Positions 7,387-16,232 of a stretch of 64,000 bases of DNA are shown in pieces. This DNA comes from Duganella qianjiadongensis. Lineage in GTDB: Bacteria > Pseudomonadota > Gammaproteobacteria > Burkholderiales > Burkholderiaceae_D. The position numbers were made by a program, and so were the translations under genes. The notes beneath the pieces were generated by a model. That model made no database searches. It saw nothing but the letters and a program-made list of their open reading frames with translations, and was not told the DNA's origin. The stretch covers positions 124,001-188,000 of the forward strand of contig NZ_WWCM01000007.1 of assembly GCF_009857915.1 (NCBI RefSeq), read 5' to 3'. Position 1 is the first letter of the stretch. Each line of letters starts with the position of its first letter.

Positions 7387-9597
7387 TTAGTTGGTTTCAG
7401 GCTTGAGGTTTTTCTTGAAGAAGGCTTCGATGTAGCCATACACGTGGCGTTGCGGGCCGCGACCGGAGATGCCGTGCTTGGCGCCCGGATAGGTCATCAG
7501 CTCGAAATGGACATTGCGCTTCACCAGTGCATCGATCATGCGCGTGGTGTTGGTGAACAGTACGTTGTCATCGGCCATGCCGTGGATCAGCAGCAGCGGC
7601 GATGTCAGACCGTCGAGGTGCGAGTACACGCCAGCCGATACATAGCCTTGCGGATTTTCTTTAGGCGTGCCCATGAACTGTTCCGTGTAGTGGGTGTCGT
7701 ACAGTGCCCAGTCGGTCACCGGTGCAACGGAGACGCCCATGGCGATCTTGTCCGAGGCTTCTGCCAGCAGGCGCAGCGTCATGAAGCCGCCATAGCTCCA
7801 GCCGAACACGCCGATGCGCTTGGCATCCACATAGCTCTGCTGGCCCAGCCACTCGATGCCGCTCAGCTGGTCTTCCACTTCCACCTTGCCCAGATTGTGA
7901 TAGTTGGCGTCGGTGAAGGCGCGTTCGCGGCGCGACGAGCCCCGGTTATCCAGACGCCAGACGATGAAGCCTTGCTGGGCCATGTACTGGTCGAACAGAT
8001 TGCCCCAGCGGCGCGCGACGTGCTGCGAGTGCGGACCGCCGTAGGTGGACAGATACACCGGATACTTTTTCATGACGCTAAAGCCGCTAGGCTTGATCAT
8101 CGAGTAGTACAGGGTCTGGCCGTCTTTCGACTTCAGCGTGCCGTATTCCGTTTTCAGGTGGGCATCGAGGTATTTGCCGTAAGGATGGCTGGCATTGAGC
8201 TCGTTGCGTTCCAGCCAGCTCACCATGCTGCCGTCCGGACGGCGGATACTCACTTGCGGTGGCAGGTCGGGATTCGAATAGGTATCGACGAACACTTCGC
8301 CATTGCGGGCAAAGGCGGCATCGTGCCAGCCGTCGCCCTGGGTGATGCGGGCGGGCTTGCTGGCCGTGCTGCCATCGAGTTTCAGCGCATAGGTCTGGCT
8401 ATCGACCACGGCATCGCGGTTCGACTGCACGAACACGCGGCCGCTTTTTTCATCCACTGCCAGCACGCGGTCTATGCCCCACTCGCCGCTGGAAATGGCG
8501 TTCAGCTGCTTGCCGTTCATGTCGTACAGGTAGAGGTGCTTGCGGCCCGTGCGCTCGGACGACCAGATGAAACGGTCGCCGGACAGGAAGCGCAGATCGT
8601 CGAAGATGCTGACCCAGGTCGGCGAAGTTTCCGTCACCAGCAGGCGCTGCGCCAGCGTGGCGGCGTCGACGGCGATCAGTTCGAGCTTCTTCTGGTCGCG
8701 GCTCTGGCGCTGGAACAGCAGGGACTTGGCATTGGCGCTCCAGTCGGCGCGCACCAGATAGATGTCGGCATTGCTGCCCAGATCGACGTTGCGGATCTCG
8801 CCCGTGACTGGCGAGACGATGTGCAGGCTGACCAGCGCATTCGGGTCGCCGGCAGCCGGGTAGCGCTGTTCGACCACGTCGGTGCGGTCGGCGAAGATTT
8901 CGAAGCGGCGCGCCACCGGCACCGGTGCTTCGTCGTAGCGCTTGTAGGCAATTGCGCTATCGTCGGGAGCCCAGTAATAGCCGCTGGTCTGGCCCATTTC
9001 TTCCTGTGCCACGAATTCCGCTTCGCCGTTATGCACGGTGTCTTTGCCGTCGGTGGTCAGCTGCTTTTCCTTGCCCGTGCTCAGATCGATCACGTACAGA
9101 TTCTGGTCGCGCACGAAGGAAACGTAGCGGCCTTTCGGCGAGATTTTCGGATCGAGCACATTGCCCGACGCGACCATGCGCGCCGCGTCAGGCTTGCTGG
9201 CATCGATCAGATAGAGATTGCCCGCAATCGGCACCAGCAGCTGCTTGCCATCGGGCGACCAGCTGTAGCTGAGGATGCCTTTCAGGCTGGCCGTGCGCTC
9301 GCGTTCGCGGCGGGCTTTTTCGGCGGCGGACAGGTTCTCGTCCGGCACCAGTATCTTGGAATCGACCAGACGGTGGGTCGATTTATCCTTCAGGCTGAAT
9401 TCCCACAGGTCGAGCTGGAACTGGTTGTCTTCGCGGCCACGCAGAAAGGTCACGCGGGCGCCGTCGGGCGACACTTTCAGGCTGCGCACACCGGGGCCGC
9501 TCAGCGACGGGTCGGAATGCAGTCGGTCGAGCGTGAGTTTTTCAGCAGAAGCCTGGGCTCCGGTCAGGAGGGCCAGAAAGCAGAGTATGAAGCGCAT
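7387..9597 (-). CDS. Dipeptidyl-peptidase IV-like S9 serine peptidase
   Basis: A 736-residue secreted peptidase. Signal peptide 1-18 (MRFILCFLALLTGAQASA), a DPP-IV type beta-propeller over about 30-480 and an alpha/beta-hydrolase domain at the end. The catalytic triad is in place: Ser601 in GWSYGG, Asp677 in GMADDN and His708 in GAKHG. The propeller has the DPP-IV-like EFVAQEEMGQTSGYYWAPDD segment whose Glu pair would hold the substrate amino group. The likely job is removal of Xaa-Pro or Xaa-Ala dipeptides from peptides in the periplasm. No operon partner: it converges with csbD and stands 141 bases after the MATE gene. A second S9 peptidase lies at 55045-57051. Confidence 0.9.
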   Translation of the reverse strand: MRFILCFLALLTGAQASAEKLTLDRLHSDPSLSGPGVRSLKVSPDGARVTFLRGREDNQFQLDLWEFSLKDKSTHRLVDSKILVPDENLSAAEKARRERERTASLKGILSYSWSPDGKQLLVPIAGNLYLIDASKPDAARMVASGNVLDPKISPKGRYVSFVRDQNLYVIDLSTGKEKQLTTDGKDTVHNGEAEFVAQEEMGQTSGYYWAPDDSAIAYKRYDEAPVPVARRFEIFADRTDVVEQRYPAAGDPNALVSLHIVSPVTGEIRNVDLGSNADIYLVRADWSANAKSLLFQRQSRDQKKLELIAVDAATLAQRLLVTETSPTWVSIFDDLRFLSGDRFIWSSERTGRKHLYLYDMNGKQLNAISSGEWGIDRVLAVDEKSGRVFVQSNRDAVVDSQTYALKLDGSTASKPARITQGDGWHDAAFARNGEVFVDTYSNPDLPPQVSIRRPDGSMVSWLERNELNASHPYGKYLDAHLKTEYGTLKSKDGQTLYYSMIKPSGFSVMKKYPVYLSTYGGPHSQHVARRWGNLFDQYMAQQGFIVWRLDNRGSSRRERAFTDANYHNLGKVEVEDQLSGIEWLGQQSYVDAKRIGVFGWSYGGFMTLRLLAEASDKIAMGVSVAPVTDWALYDTHYTEQFMGTPKENPQGYVSAGVYSHLDGLTSPLLLIHGMADDNVLFTNTTRMIDALVKRNVHFELMTYPGAKHGISGRGPQRHVYGYIEAFFKKNLKPETN

Positions 9598-9738
9598 GGC
9601 GGGGAGTAGTCTCAGGTTGACGGAATCCGAGACGATACCAGAGCAGGCCGGTCATGGCGAGATGGCAATGTTCTGAATCTACGGGTGAAAACCGTTTTTC
9701 CTTCGGCGCCATGTATGCCGATTTCGCCGTCCTTGCGC

Positions 9739-11130
9739 CTAGTCTGGCTGACCCTGCGCACGCTGCAGCGACAGGCGGTGCAGCGCCCAGCTCAGCAGCA
9801 GGGCAGCAACCGTCAGGCCGATCACCAGCGCGATCCAGAAACCCTGCGCTGCCATGGGCTGGGCCGGGCGCCACGGCAGCCATGCCGGCGCCAGTCCCAG
9901 CCAGCAGCCCAGCGGCAGGGCAAAGCCCCAGAAGGCCAGCAGCTGGATCTGCATGGGCTGGCGCGTCACCTTGTAGCCGCGTATGGCGCAGGAGGTAGCC
10001 ACCTGCGTGGCGTCGGACAGCTGGAACAGGGCAGCGAGCAGCAGCAGGGAAGCGCACAGCGCCTGCACGGCGAGGTCGGAAGTATACGCAGCGGCGATCT
10101 GATGGCGCGCCAGCACGATAAATAGTGCCGACAGGGCGCCAAAGGCCAGCGACATGGCTACGCCTACCCACGCCACAAAGCGGGCCCGCTGCGGATTGCC
10201 TTCACCTACCGCGTGGCCCACGCGGGTAATCAGGGCAATGCCGAAACTGAGCGGTACCATGAACACCAGCGAAGTAAAGTTCAGCGCGATCTGGTGTGCC
10301 GAAATCTGCACGGCGCCGAAGCGCGCCACCAGCAGGCTGATGGAACCGAAGGCACTGACTTCGGCAAAATAGGTGATGCCGATGGGGAGCCCCAGCTTGA
10401 GCATGTTGCGGATTTCCGGCCAGTGCGGGCCCTCCCAGTGCGTGAAGGGATAGGTGGGGCGGTAGGCGGGCGCCAAGCGTATCCATGCCAGCATGGCGAA
10501 CAGCATCAGCCACATGCACAGGGCAGTGGAGATGGCGCAGCCTATACCGCCCACGGCGGGCAGGCCCCAGTTGCCGAATATGAGCAGCCAGTTGCTGAGC
10601 ACATTGAAACCCAGCCCCAGCAGGGCGATCACCATGACCGGCTTGGTCTGGTTGATGCTGGTGCTGTAGCCGTACAGGGCGCGGTAGGCGGCAAACGGCG
10701 GCAGGCCGAAGCTGATGATGTGCACGAACCGCGCGGCCTGCTGGTGCACATACGGCGTCAGTTGCAAGTGATCGAACAGCAGCGTGGCCAGATTAGCCAG
10801 CAGCATGGCCAGCACGCCGATACCGGCCGCTTTCCACAGCGACTGGCGCACGGCATGGGGGATTTTGCCTAGTTCGCCGCCGCCCACGTCGTGCGCGACG
10901 ATGCTGTTTATTGCCATCATGATGCCGCTGACCGTCACCAGTATGATGGACCAGATCGACGTGCCCAGCGCCACCGCCGCCAGTTCGTCGGCGCTGGCGT
11001 GGCCCGTCATGGCCACATCGGCCACCCCCATGCCCACCGTCGCCAGCTGGCCGATCAGCATGGGCCAGGACAGCGCCCAGAGTGCGGCGATTTCGTGACG
11101 TAGATTGTGCAGGGTGAATTTGTGCGGCAT
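9739..11130 (-). CDS. MATE family multidrug exporter (NorM-like)
   Basis: A 463-residue membrane protein with about 12 predicted helices in two similar halves, as in MATE/NorM transporters. Family pieces include LSWPMLIGQLATVGMGVADVAM in helix 1 and HQIALNFTSLVFMVPLSFGIA in helix 7, the second-half counterpart. MATE pumps of the NorM group export cationic drugs, including fluoroquinolones and dyes, using Na+ or H+. The start at 11130 lacks a strong ribosome binding site, but shorter starts would cut helix 1. No regulator is adjacent; the divergent neighbour is the crystallin gene. Confidence 0.92.
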   Translation of the reverse strand: MPHKFTLHNLRHEIAALWALSWPMLIGQLATVGMGVADVAMTGHASADELAAVALGTSIWSIILVTVSGIMMAINSIVAHDVGGGELGKIPHAVRQSLWKAAGIGVLAMLLANLATLLFDHLQLTPYVHQQAARFVHIISFGLPPFAAYRALYGYSTSINQTKPVMVIALLGLGFNVLSNWLLIFGNWGLPAVGGIGCAISTALCMWLMLFAMLAWIRLAPAYRPTYPFTHWEGPHWPEIRNMLKLGLPIGITYFAEVSAFGSISLLVARFGAVQISAHQIALNFTSLVFMVPLSFGIALITRVGHAVGEGNPQRARFVAWVGVAMSLAFGALSALFIVLARHQIAAAYTSDLAVQALCASLLLLAALFQLSDATQVATSCAIRGYKVTRQPMQIQLLAFWGFALPLGCWLGLAPAWLPWRPAQPMAAQGFWIALVIGLTVAALLLSWALHRLSLQRAQGQPD

Positions 11131-11313
11131 GGATAGTAGTGGCAGTAGGGGGCAGAGCGGCGCGCTGGAATGGCGGCCATTCTAGCGCGCTGTCCGGGGC
11201 TTTGTCTTACAAATTCTTGCAAATTGGGCATGGCTGGCCGTCAGCCTGAGTGCCGGCGGCGGCGTTAAGACGCTATGGCCGCTTGCCAGTGTGCCGACAC
11301 CTAGCTCATACTC

Positions 11314-12027
11314 ATGATCATGAAAGCATCTCTGCTCCGCTTTATCCGCGCCGCCCTCGTGCTGGCGCTGCCCGTCGCCGTGGCCCAGGCCGGCGAAATA
11401 ACGCTGTACACCCATTCCAATTTCAATGGGCCGGCGCTGACCCTGCGTGGCGAAACGCCCGATCTGGTGCCCTACAACTTCAATGACCGCGCTTCCAGCG
11501 TGGTCGTGCGCTCCGGTACCTGGCAGCTGTGCGAACATGCCGATTTCCGTGGCCGCTGCATGGTGGTGGAGCGGGGCGAATATCCGGTGCTGGCCGGTTT
11601 TAACGACATTATTTCGTCGGTGCGCGAAATTGGTGGCCGTGGCGAAGGAAATGGCCGCGAGGAGCGTAACGATCGCTGGGACCGCAATGACCGCAATGAC
11701 CGCAATGACCGCAATGACCGCAATGAAGGGCATGGCCGCCGCTGGGGGCGCGACGACGAGCGTGGCCATGGCAATGGCCGCGAACCGATCGAACTGTTCT
11801 CCCAGGCCGGTTTTAATGGCGCCCGTCTGGGCCTGCACAACGAAGTGCGCACGCTGGTCGATTACGACTTCAACGATCAGGCCGGCTCCATCATCGTCAA
11901 TGAAGGCCGCTGGGAACTGTGCGAGCATGCCGATTTCGGTGGCCGCTGCATCGTGCTGGAACCGGGCCGCTACGAGTATCTCGACAACATGAATAACCGC
12001 ATTTCCTCGCTGCGCCGTATCCGCTGA
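11314..12027 (+). CDS. Secreted protein with two beta/gamma-crystallin domains
   Basis: A 237-residue protein (an ATG six bases later, at 11320, is equally possible). Signal peptide up to about residue 26 (VAQAGEI). Domain 1 (about 27-105) begins EITLYTHSNFNGPALTL and domain 2 (about 161-235) begins IELFSQAGFNGARLGL; each has the crystallin pattern Y/F-x-x-x-x-F-x-G, a late WQLCEHADFRGRC or WELCEHADFGGRC strand and an N-x-I-S-S-[VL]-R end. Between them is a hydrophilic, Asp/Arg/Asn-rich linker built on a 9-base repeat. Microbial crystallin domains often bind Ca2+ through (N/D)(N/D)xx(S/T)S; NDRASS and NDQAGS fit loosely. The next gene is a one-domain paralogue. Role unknown. Confidence 0.88.
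   Translation: MIMKASLLRFIRAALVLALPVAVAQAGEITLYTHSNFNGPALTLRGETPDLVPYNFNDRASSVVVRSGTWQLCEHADFRGRCMVVERGEYPVLAGFNDIISSVREIGGRGEGNGREERNDRWDRNDRNDRNDRNDRNEGHGRRWGRDDERGHGNGREPIELFSQAGFNGARLGLHNEVRTLVDYDFNDQAGSIIVNEGRWELCEHADFGGRCIVLEPGRYEYLDNMNNRISSLRRIR
11665..11727 (+). repeat. 9-bp tandem repeat coding for Arg-Asn-Asp
   Basis: Seven 9-base units in frame: four exact CGCAATGAC copies (11683-11718), one ending in A (11719-11727) and two diverged copies before them. Each codes for Arg-Asn-Asp or a close variant in the linker of the two-domain crystallin protein. Such a repeat can change length by slippage without breaking the frame. Confidence 0.9.
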
Positions 12028-12073
12028 GCGGGATGGGTTATCATGCATGCCAGATAAGTGTCCGGGAGCCGTG

Positions 12074-12412
12074 ATGAGGAAACCGCTGTTGGGCGTAGTT
12101 GCCCTGTGGGTCAGCTTTGCCGTTCAGGCTGGCGAGATCACCCTGTACACGCGGGCGAATTTCGGCGGCCCGGCCATCAAGCTGCACGAATCCGAGCCGG
12201 ATCTCGACAAACTCGGCTTCAATGACCGCACCTCCAGTGTGGTGGTCAGCAGTGGCCGCTGGCAGGTGTGCGAACATAAGCAGTACAAAGGGCGCTGCAA
12301 GCTGCTGGAAAAAGGCGAGTATGCCCAGCTCAAGGATTTTAATAACATGATGTCCTCGGTACGCGAGCTCGACGAGCTGGCACAGAATACCGGGAAGTCC
12401 GACCGTCCCTGA
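12074..12412 (+). CDS. Secreted single-domain beta/gamma-crystallin protein
   Basis: A 112-residue protein with a signal peptide (LLGVVALWVSFAVQAG) and one crystallin domain beginning EITLYTRANFGGPAIKL. It has WQVCEHKQYKGRCKLLEKGEY and ends NNMMSSVREL. It is clearly a paralogue of domain 1 of the gene 46 bases upstream, so the pair probably arose by duplication and is probably co-transcribed. The ATG at 12074 was chosen because GGGAG lies about 7 bases before it; a GTG at 12071 is an alternative. The motif NDRTSS matches the Ca2+-site pattern (N/D)(N/D)xx(S/T)S well. Function unknown; a periplasmic or extracellular calcium-binding role is inferred. Confidence 0.85.
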   Translation: MRKPLLGVVALWVSFAVQAGEITLYTRANFGGPAIKLHESEPDLDKLGFNDRTSSVVVSSGRWQVCEHKQYKGRCKLLEKGEYAQLKDFNNMMSSVRELDELAQNTGKSDRP

Positions 12413-12472
12413 GCGGCGCCGTACCGGTGCGCCGCGCCGGACGTCCGCTTACGCTGAAAGGGAGCGCCCTCC

Positions 12473-13378
12473 GTGGAATACAAGGATTACTACCAGACGC
12501 TGGGTGTCGCGAAAACGGCCAGTGAAGACGAAATCAAGAAGGCTTATCGCAAGCTGGTACGGAAATACCACCCCGACGTCAGCAAGGAAGCCAATGCCCA
12601 GCAGAAGACGCAGGAGCTCAACGAAGCCTACGGCGTTCTGGGCGACGCGGAAAAGCGTGCGGCGTATGACGAGCTGGGAAGGGGCCAGCAGTACCGCGCG
12701 GGCCAGCAGTTCCGTCCGCCGCCGGACTGGGGCCGCACCCACGGCGGTGGCGGCTTCGGCGGCGTGGACAGTGATTTCTTTGCCGACCTGTTCGCCAATC
12801 TGGGCGGCGGCAGCCGGCGCCGTCAGGCGCCACCGCGCAAAGGCGAGGATAGCCATGCCAGCATCAGCATCGATGTGATGGACAGCTATCAGGGCGCCAG
12901 CCGTACCATCACCCTATACGTGACGGAAGCCGACGGCTATCGCAGCGAGCGCAATCTGACGGTGAATATACCGAAGGGCATCAGTGCCGGTCAGCAGTTG
13001 CGTCTGTCCGGTCAGGGCCAGGCTGGTGCAGACGGTCCCGGCGACCTGTATCTGGAAGTTCAGTTCCGTCCCCATCCGCGCTACCGCGTCGAAGGGCGCG
13101 ATGTGTATGCCACGGTGGCAGTAACGCCGTGGGAGCTGGCGCTGGGTGGCGAAATCGACGTGAACACGCCTTCCGGCAAGCTGACGGTGAATGTGCCGGC
13201 AGGTTCGCAGACGGGCCGCAAGCTGCGCCTGCGCGGACGCGGCCTGCCGGCGAAAGAGGCAGGCGACCTGTATCTGCTGCTGGAAGTGGTGCTGCCACCT
13301 GCCACCAGCGAGAAAGGCCGCGCCGTGTATGAGGCCATGGCGCGTGATCTGGCCTTCAATCCCCGCGCCGGCGACTGA
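12473..13378 (+). CDS. cbpA: Curved DNA-binding protein CbpA (DnaJ-type co-chaperone)
   Basis: A 301-residue type II J-protein. Residues 1-70 form the J domain with the HPD motif at 33-35 (KYHPDVSK). A Gly-rich region follows (GGGGFGGVDSDF), then two DnaJ C-terminal beta domains starting DSHASISIDVMDSYQGA. There is no Cys-rich zinc finger, which separates it from DnaJ proper. CbpA stimulates DnaK and also binds curved DNA in the nucleoid of stationary cells. The GTG start at 12473 is preceded by AAGGGAG and leads straight into the J domain. In enterics cbpM usually follows; here no modulator gene is present. Confidence 0.93.
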   Translation: MEYKDYYQTLGVAKTASEDEIKKAYRKLVRKYHPDVSKEANAQQKTQELNEAYGVLGDAEKRAAYDELGRGQQYRAGQQFRPPPDWGRTHGGGGFGGVDSDFFADLFANLGGGSRRRQAPPRKGEDSHASISIDVMDSYQGASRTITLYVTEADGYRSERNLTVNIPKGISAGQQLRLSGQGQAGADGPGDLYLEVQFRPHPRYRVEGRDVYATVAVTPWELALGGEIDVNTPSGKLTVNVPAGSQTGRKLRLRGRGLPAKEAGDLYLLLEVVLPPATSEKGRAVYEAMARDLAFNPRAGD

Positions 13379-13388
13379 TCAGCTGCAG

Positions 13389-13420
13389 GGCGCCGCGCCG
13401 CGCCGCGCCGCGCCGCCGGC
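13389..13420. repeat. GCGCC short tandem repeat
   Basis: About five copies of a CGCGC/CGCCG-type 5-base unit fill the gap between cbpA and the convergent LysR gene. It is prone to slippage; no function is apparent. Confidence 0.7.
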
Positions 13421-13426
13421 GCTGTC

Positions 13427-14401
13427 CTAACTGCGGCGCAGTGTCAGCGGCGCTGGCGCGCGCTGCGCGGCCGCCGCACATTCGGTCTGCGCTGCATCGG
13501 GCGCGGCATCTTCCAGTTCGAGGAATTGCTGCATCAGCCAGCGCGTGGCCGGCCCCGGTTCCTCGTCGCCGCGGCGGATCACGTACAGCGGGAAGCTGAA
13601 CGAGCTGCCTTCGCTCACATCGAGCTGCACCAGCCGGCCGTTATCGAGATCCCACTGGATGAATTCGACGGGCATATTGCCCCAGCCTATGCCGCTGCGC
13701 AGCAGTGCGTGCTTGGAACTGAGATCGCCCAGCCGCCAGTCGCGCAATGCGCGCACGCCGAAATCCTGCCCCTTGGTGAGCGTGCTGCGGTCGGTCAGCA
13801 CCAGCTGGGTGTGCTCGCGCAGCACGTCGTTGGGTATCTTGCCCTTGATCTGCGCCAGCGGGTGCTGGGGCGATACCACCGGCACCATGGTGACAAAGCC
13901 GCAGCTTTGCCGCTCTATGGTGTCGGGCGCGCCCGGCATCCAGCCGCTGATGCCGATGTGGCATTCGCGCTCCATCACCAGCTGGGTCACGGCACCCAGC
14001 GCTTCCGTGCGCAGGCGCATGGCAACAGTGGGAAATTCGTTCTGGAAGGCGTGCAGGATGCGCACCAGTTTGCAGGTCGAGAACATCACATCGACCACCA
14101 GCGATACTTCCGCCTCCAGCCCCGCCGACAGGGCTTTGGCGCGGGCGCGCATGCCGTCGACCTTGAGCGACACGGCGCGCGCATCGGCCAGCAGAGCTTT
14201 ACCCGCTTCGGTCAGCACCGGCTTGCGCTTGCTGCGGTCGAGCAGGGCGATATTGAGCTGGTCTTCCAGATTGGCGATGGTGTAGCTGATCACCGACTGG
14301 GTGCGGTGCAGTGCCCGCGCCGCATGGGCGAAGCCGCCGTGGTCGATGACGGCTATGAAAACTCGGAGCTGGTCTAGCGAGGGCAGGCCGGGGTCGCGCA
14401 T
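13427..14401 (-). CDS. LysR family transcriptional regulator
   Basis: A 324-residue LysR-type regulator. The winged helix-turn-helix covers about 8-68 (LDQLRVFIAVIDHGGFAHAA, then RTQSVISYTIANLEDQL), followed by the linker helix and a two-lobed effector domain. It is divergent from azoR with 118 bases between the start codons, the classical LysR layout, so azoR is the likely target. The intergenic region holds a T-N11-A palindrome ATCGA-N5-TCGAT at 14417-14431. The C-terminal 25 residues are Ala/Arg-rich and look like a non-conserved tail. The effector is probably an aromatic or quinone compound, inferred from the target only. Confidence 0.92.
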   Translation of the reverse strand: MRDPGLPSLDQLRVFIAVIDHGGFAHAARALHRTQSVISYTIANLEDQLNIALLDRSKRKPVLTEAGKALLADARAVSLKVDGMRARAKALSAGLEAEVSLVVDVMFSTCKLVRILHAFQNEFPTVAMRLRTEALGAVTQLVMERECHIGISGWMPGAPDTIERQSCGFVTMVPVVSPQHPLAQIKGKIPNDVLREHTQLVLTDRSTLTKGQDFGVRALRDWRLGDLSSKHALLRSGIGWGNMPVEFIQWDLDNGRLVQLDVSEGSSFSFPLYVIRRGDEEPGPATRWLMQQFLELEDAAPDAAQTECAAAAQRAPAPLTLRRS

Positions 14402-14416
14402 GGTGAACTTTCTGTT

Positions 14417-14431
14417 ATCGATTTTATCGAT
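14417..14431. promoter_or_regulatory. Putative LysR operator (ATCGA-N5-TCGAT)
   Basis: A 15-bp palindrome with the T-N11-A core typical of LysR boxes, between the divergent lysR and azoR starts. A further ATCGAT lies at 14459-14464. The same palindrome occurs upstream of the extradiol dioxygenase gene at 63007-63021. Confidence 0.5.
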
Positions 14432-14519
14432 GAATACAATTCAAATTTAGACTATTCCATCGATATTAAACCCGAACTATCATGCCTGCAATACCTCTCC
14501 CATTGAAAAGGAATTGAAC

Positions 14520-15131
14520 ATGGCAAGCTTACTTCACATCGATAGCAGTGTACGTCAGCAAGGTTCGCTGTCGCGCCAACTGGGCGGCGAATTCCTCGCC
14601 AAATGGCAGGCCGCCAATCCGGACGGCAAAATCGTCACGCGCGACCTGGCCGCCAATCCGGTGCCGCACCTGACCGAGCAGATGCTGGGTGCTTACTTCA
14701 CCCCTGCCGAGCAGCGCAATGCGGAACAGGCCCATACCATCAAGACTTCCGATACGCTGGTGGACGAACTGCTGGCGGCAGACACCATCGTGATCGGCGC
14801 ACCGATGTACAACTTCTCCGTGCCGTCCGGCCTGAAAGCCTGGATCGACCACGTGGCCCGCGCTGGCCGCACCTTCAAATATGGTGCCAACGGTCCCGAA
14901 GGTCTGGTGCATGGTAAAAAAGTCATTGTTTTCGTCGCCAGCGGCGGCGTCTACAGCGCCGGCCCTGCCGCCGCCTATGACCACGTGACCACCTACCTGC
15001 GCACCGTGCTGGGCTTCCTCGGCATGACCGATGTCAGTTTTATCGTGGCCGAAGGCGTGGCCATGGGCGAAGCGGCAGTCGAAGCAGCACTGGCCCAGAG
15101 CCGCAGCCAGCTCGACGCGATCGCTGCCTGA
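14520..15131 (+). CDS. azoR: FMN-dependent NADH:quinone oxidoreductase / azoreductase
   Basis: A 203-residue flavodoxin-fold enzyme. It has the AzoR pattern: LLHIDSSVRQQGSLSRQL at the phosphate-binding loop, then APMYNFSVPSGLKAWIDHVARAGRTFKY and VIVFVASGGVYS. AzoR reduces quinones by two electrons with NADH and incidentally cleaves azo dyes; its physiological role is protection from quinone and thiol stress in the cytoplasm. The ATG at 14520 has an AAAGGA site; the TTG two codons earlier is less likely. It is divergent from a LysR gene that probably controls it, and is followed by a terminator. Confidence 0.94.
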   Translation: MASLLHIDSSVRQQGSLSRQLGGEFLAKWQAANPDGKIVTRDLAANPVPHLTEQMLGAYFTPAEQRNAEQAHTIKTSDTLVDELLAADTIVIGAPMYNFSVPSGLKAWIDHVARAGRTFKYGANGPEGLVHGKKVIVFVASGGVYSAGPAAAYDHVTTYLRTVLGFLGMTDVSFIVAEGVAMGEAAVEAALAQSRSQLDAIAA

Positions 15132-15232
15132 ACCCGGCCTGAAGCTGCCCGGTCCGGCCCGGTCCGGCGCTAATGGCCGGCCATATAGGCCGAGGCAGGG
15201 CGCTGCCGCCGCAGCGCAAACCACTTTCCCTA

Positions 15233-15268
15233 ACTCCCTAGCGGTTGCGTGCCGCAGGGAGTTTTTTT
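15233..15268 (+). terminator. Terminator downstream of azoR
   Basis: CTCCCT pairs with AGGGAG, with inner GCGG/CCGC pairing, followed by seven T. It lies about 100 bases after the azoR stop. Confidence 0.85.
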
Positions 15269-15368
15269 GCATAAACGCGCGGTTTGTTCTGCGATTTTCC
15301 CCGTATTCGTTGATAATTGCGGTAACGCAAGGTCCGTTCCGTATTTCTGTGTCTGCTCTGGAGTCTCC

Positions 15369-16232
15369 ATGTCGAGGAAGTTGCATTTGCTGATCATCGA
15401 TCCGCAAAATGATTTTTGTGATCTGCCGGCTGCCTATTGCGCCGTCGATCCTGTGCGCGGCGAAGTGCGCGCCCCTGCGCTCCCCGTGCCCGGCGCCCAT
15501 GCCGACATGCTGCGACTGGCCAGACTGATTAACTATGGCCGTGATGGTCTGAGCGACATCAGCATCACGCTCGATACGCACCACCGCTACGATATTGCCC
15601 ACCCCACTTTCTGGCAGCGCGCCGATGGCGGCGCTGTCACGCCGTTCACCCAGATCAGCGCGGCAGCCGTACGTGCTGGCGAGTTCCAGCCGCGCCAGAG
15701 CGTGGCGCTGGAGCGCGTGCTGCACTACCTCGATCAGCTGGAAGCCACTGGCCGCTACCAGCTGATGGTGTGGCCGCTGCACTGCGAAATCGGCAGCTGG
15801 GGTCACAACGTGCATGAAGACGTGCGTCAGGCCTACGCCCAGTGGGAAGACGCGCAGCAGCGCGTGGTGCATAAACTGAGCAAAGGCAGCAATCCGTGGA
15901 CCGAACACTATTCTGCCGTGATGGCGGAGGTACCCGATGCCGACGATCCGGATACGGCGCTGAACACGGCCTTCATAGCGCGGCTGGCGCAGGCCGACGG
16001 GATTTACGTGGCCGGTGAGGCGGGCAGTCACTGCGTCAAGGCCACGGTCGAGCACATCGTCGCCCACATCGGCGCCGACAAAGTGGCGCGGCTGGCGCTC
16101 ATCACCGACTGCATGAGCCCTGTCAGCGGTTTCGAAACGGCCTATCAGGACTTCCTGCAGGCCATGCAGGCACACGGCGTGCGCCTGCTGACGGCGGAAC
16201 AGGCACAGGCCGAACTGGTGGCCAACGCATGA
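15369..16232 (+). CDS. Nicotinamidase-type cysteine hydrolase
   Basis: A 287-residue isochorismatase-fold hydrolase. The expected triad is visible: Asp11 ([10 protein letters not shown]), a Lys at about 172 (LSKGSN) and Cys222 ([11 protein letters not shown]); Asp69 and His71 (TLDTHH) fit the metal site of nicotinamidases. Typical PncA proteins have about 180-215 residues; the extra length here lies mainly between the metal site and the catalytic Lys. Its stop overlaps the pncB start by four bases (ATGA), so the two are translationally coupled. Together they would turn nicotinamide into nicotinate and then nicotinate mononucleotide. The start at 15369 places the first beta strand at the N-terminus. 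Substrate is inferred from the context. Confidence 0.82.
   Translation: MSRKLHLLIIDPQNDFCDLPAAYCAVDPVRGEVRAPALPVPGAHADMLRLARLINYGRDGLSDISITLDTHHRYDIAHPTFWQRADGGAVTPFTQISAAAVRAGEFQPRQSVALERVLHYLDQLEATGRYQLMVWPLHCEIGSWGHNVHEDVRQAYAQWEDAQQRVVHKLSKGSNPWTEHYSAVMAEVPDADDPDTALNTAFIARLAQADGIYVAGEAGSHCVKATVEHIVAHIGADKVARLALITDCMSPVSGFETAYQDFLQAMQAHGVRLLTAEQAQAELVANA

Noticed and set aside
7444..9609. A long open frame on the plus strand opposite the S9 peptidase gene
   Set aside because: It has no family resemblance, is His/Gln/Ala-rich as expected for the mirror of GC-rich codons, and lies fully inside a well-supported gene. The same holds for the long frames opposite gyrA, rpsA, pncB and aroA.
11665..11727. 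Short regular repeats as a CRISPR array
   Set aside because: The 9-base units are contiguous, have no spacers and are in frame inside the crystallin gene.
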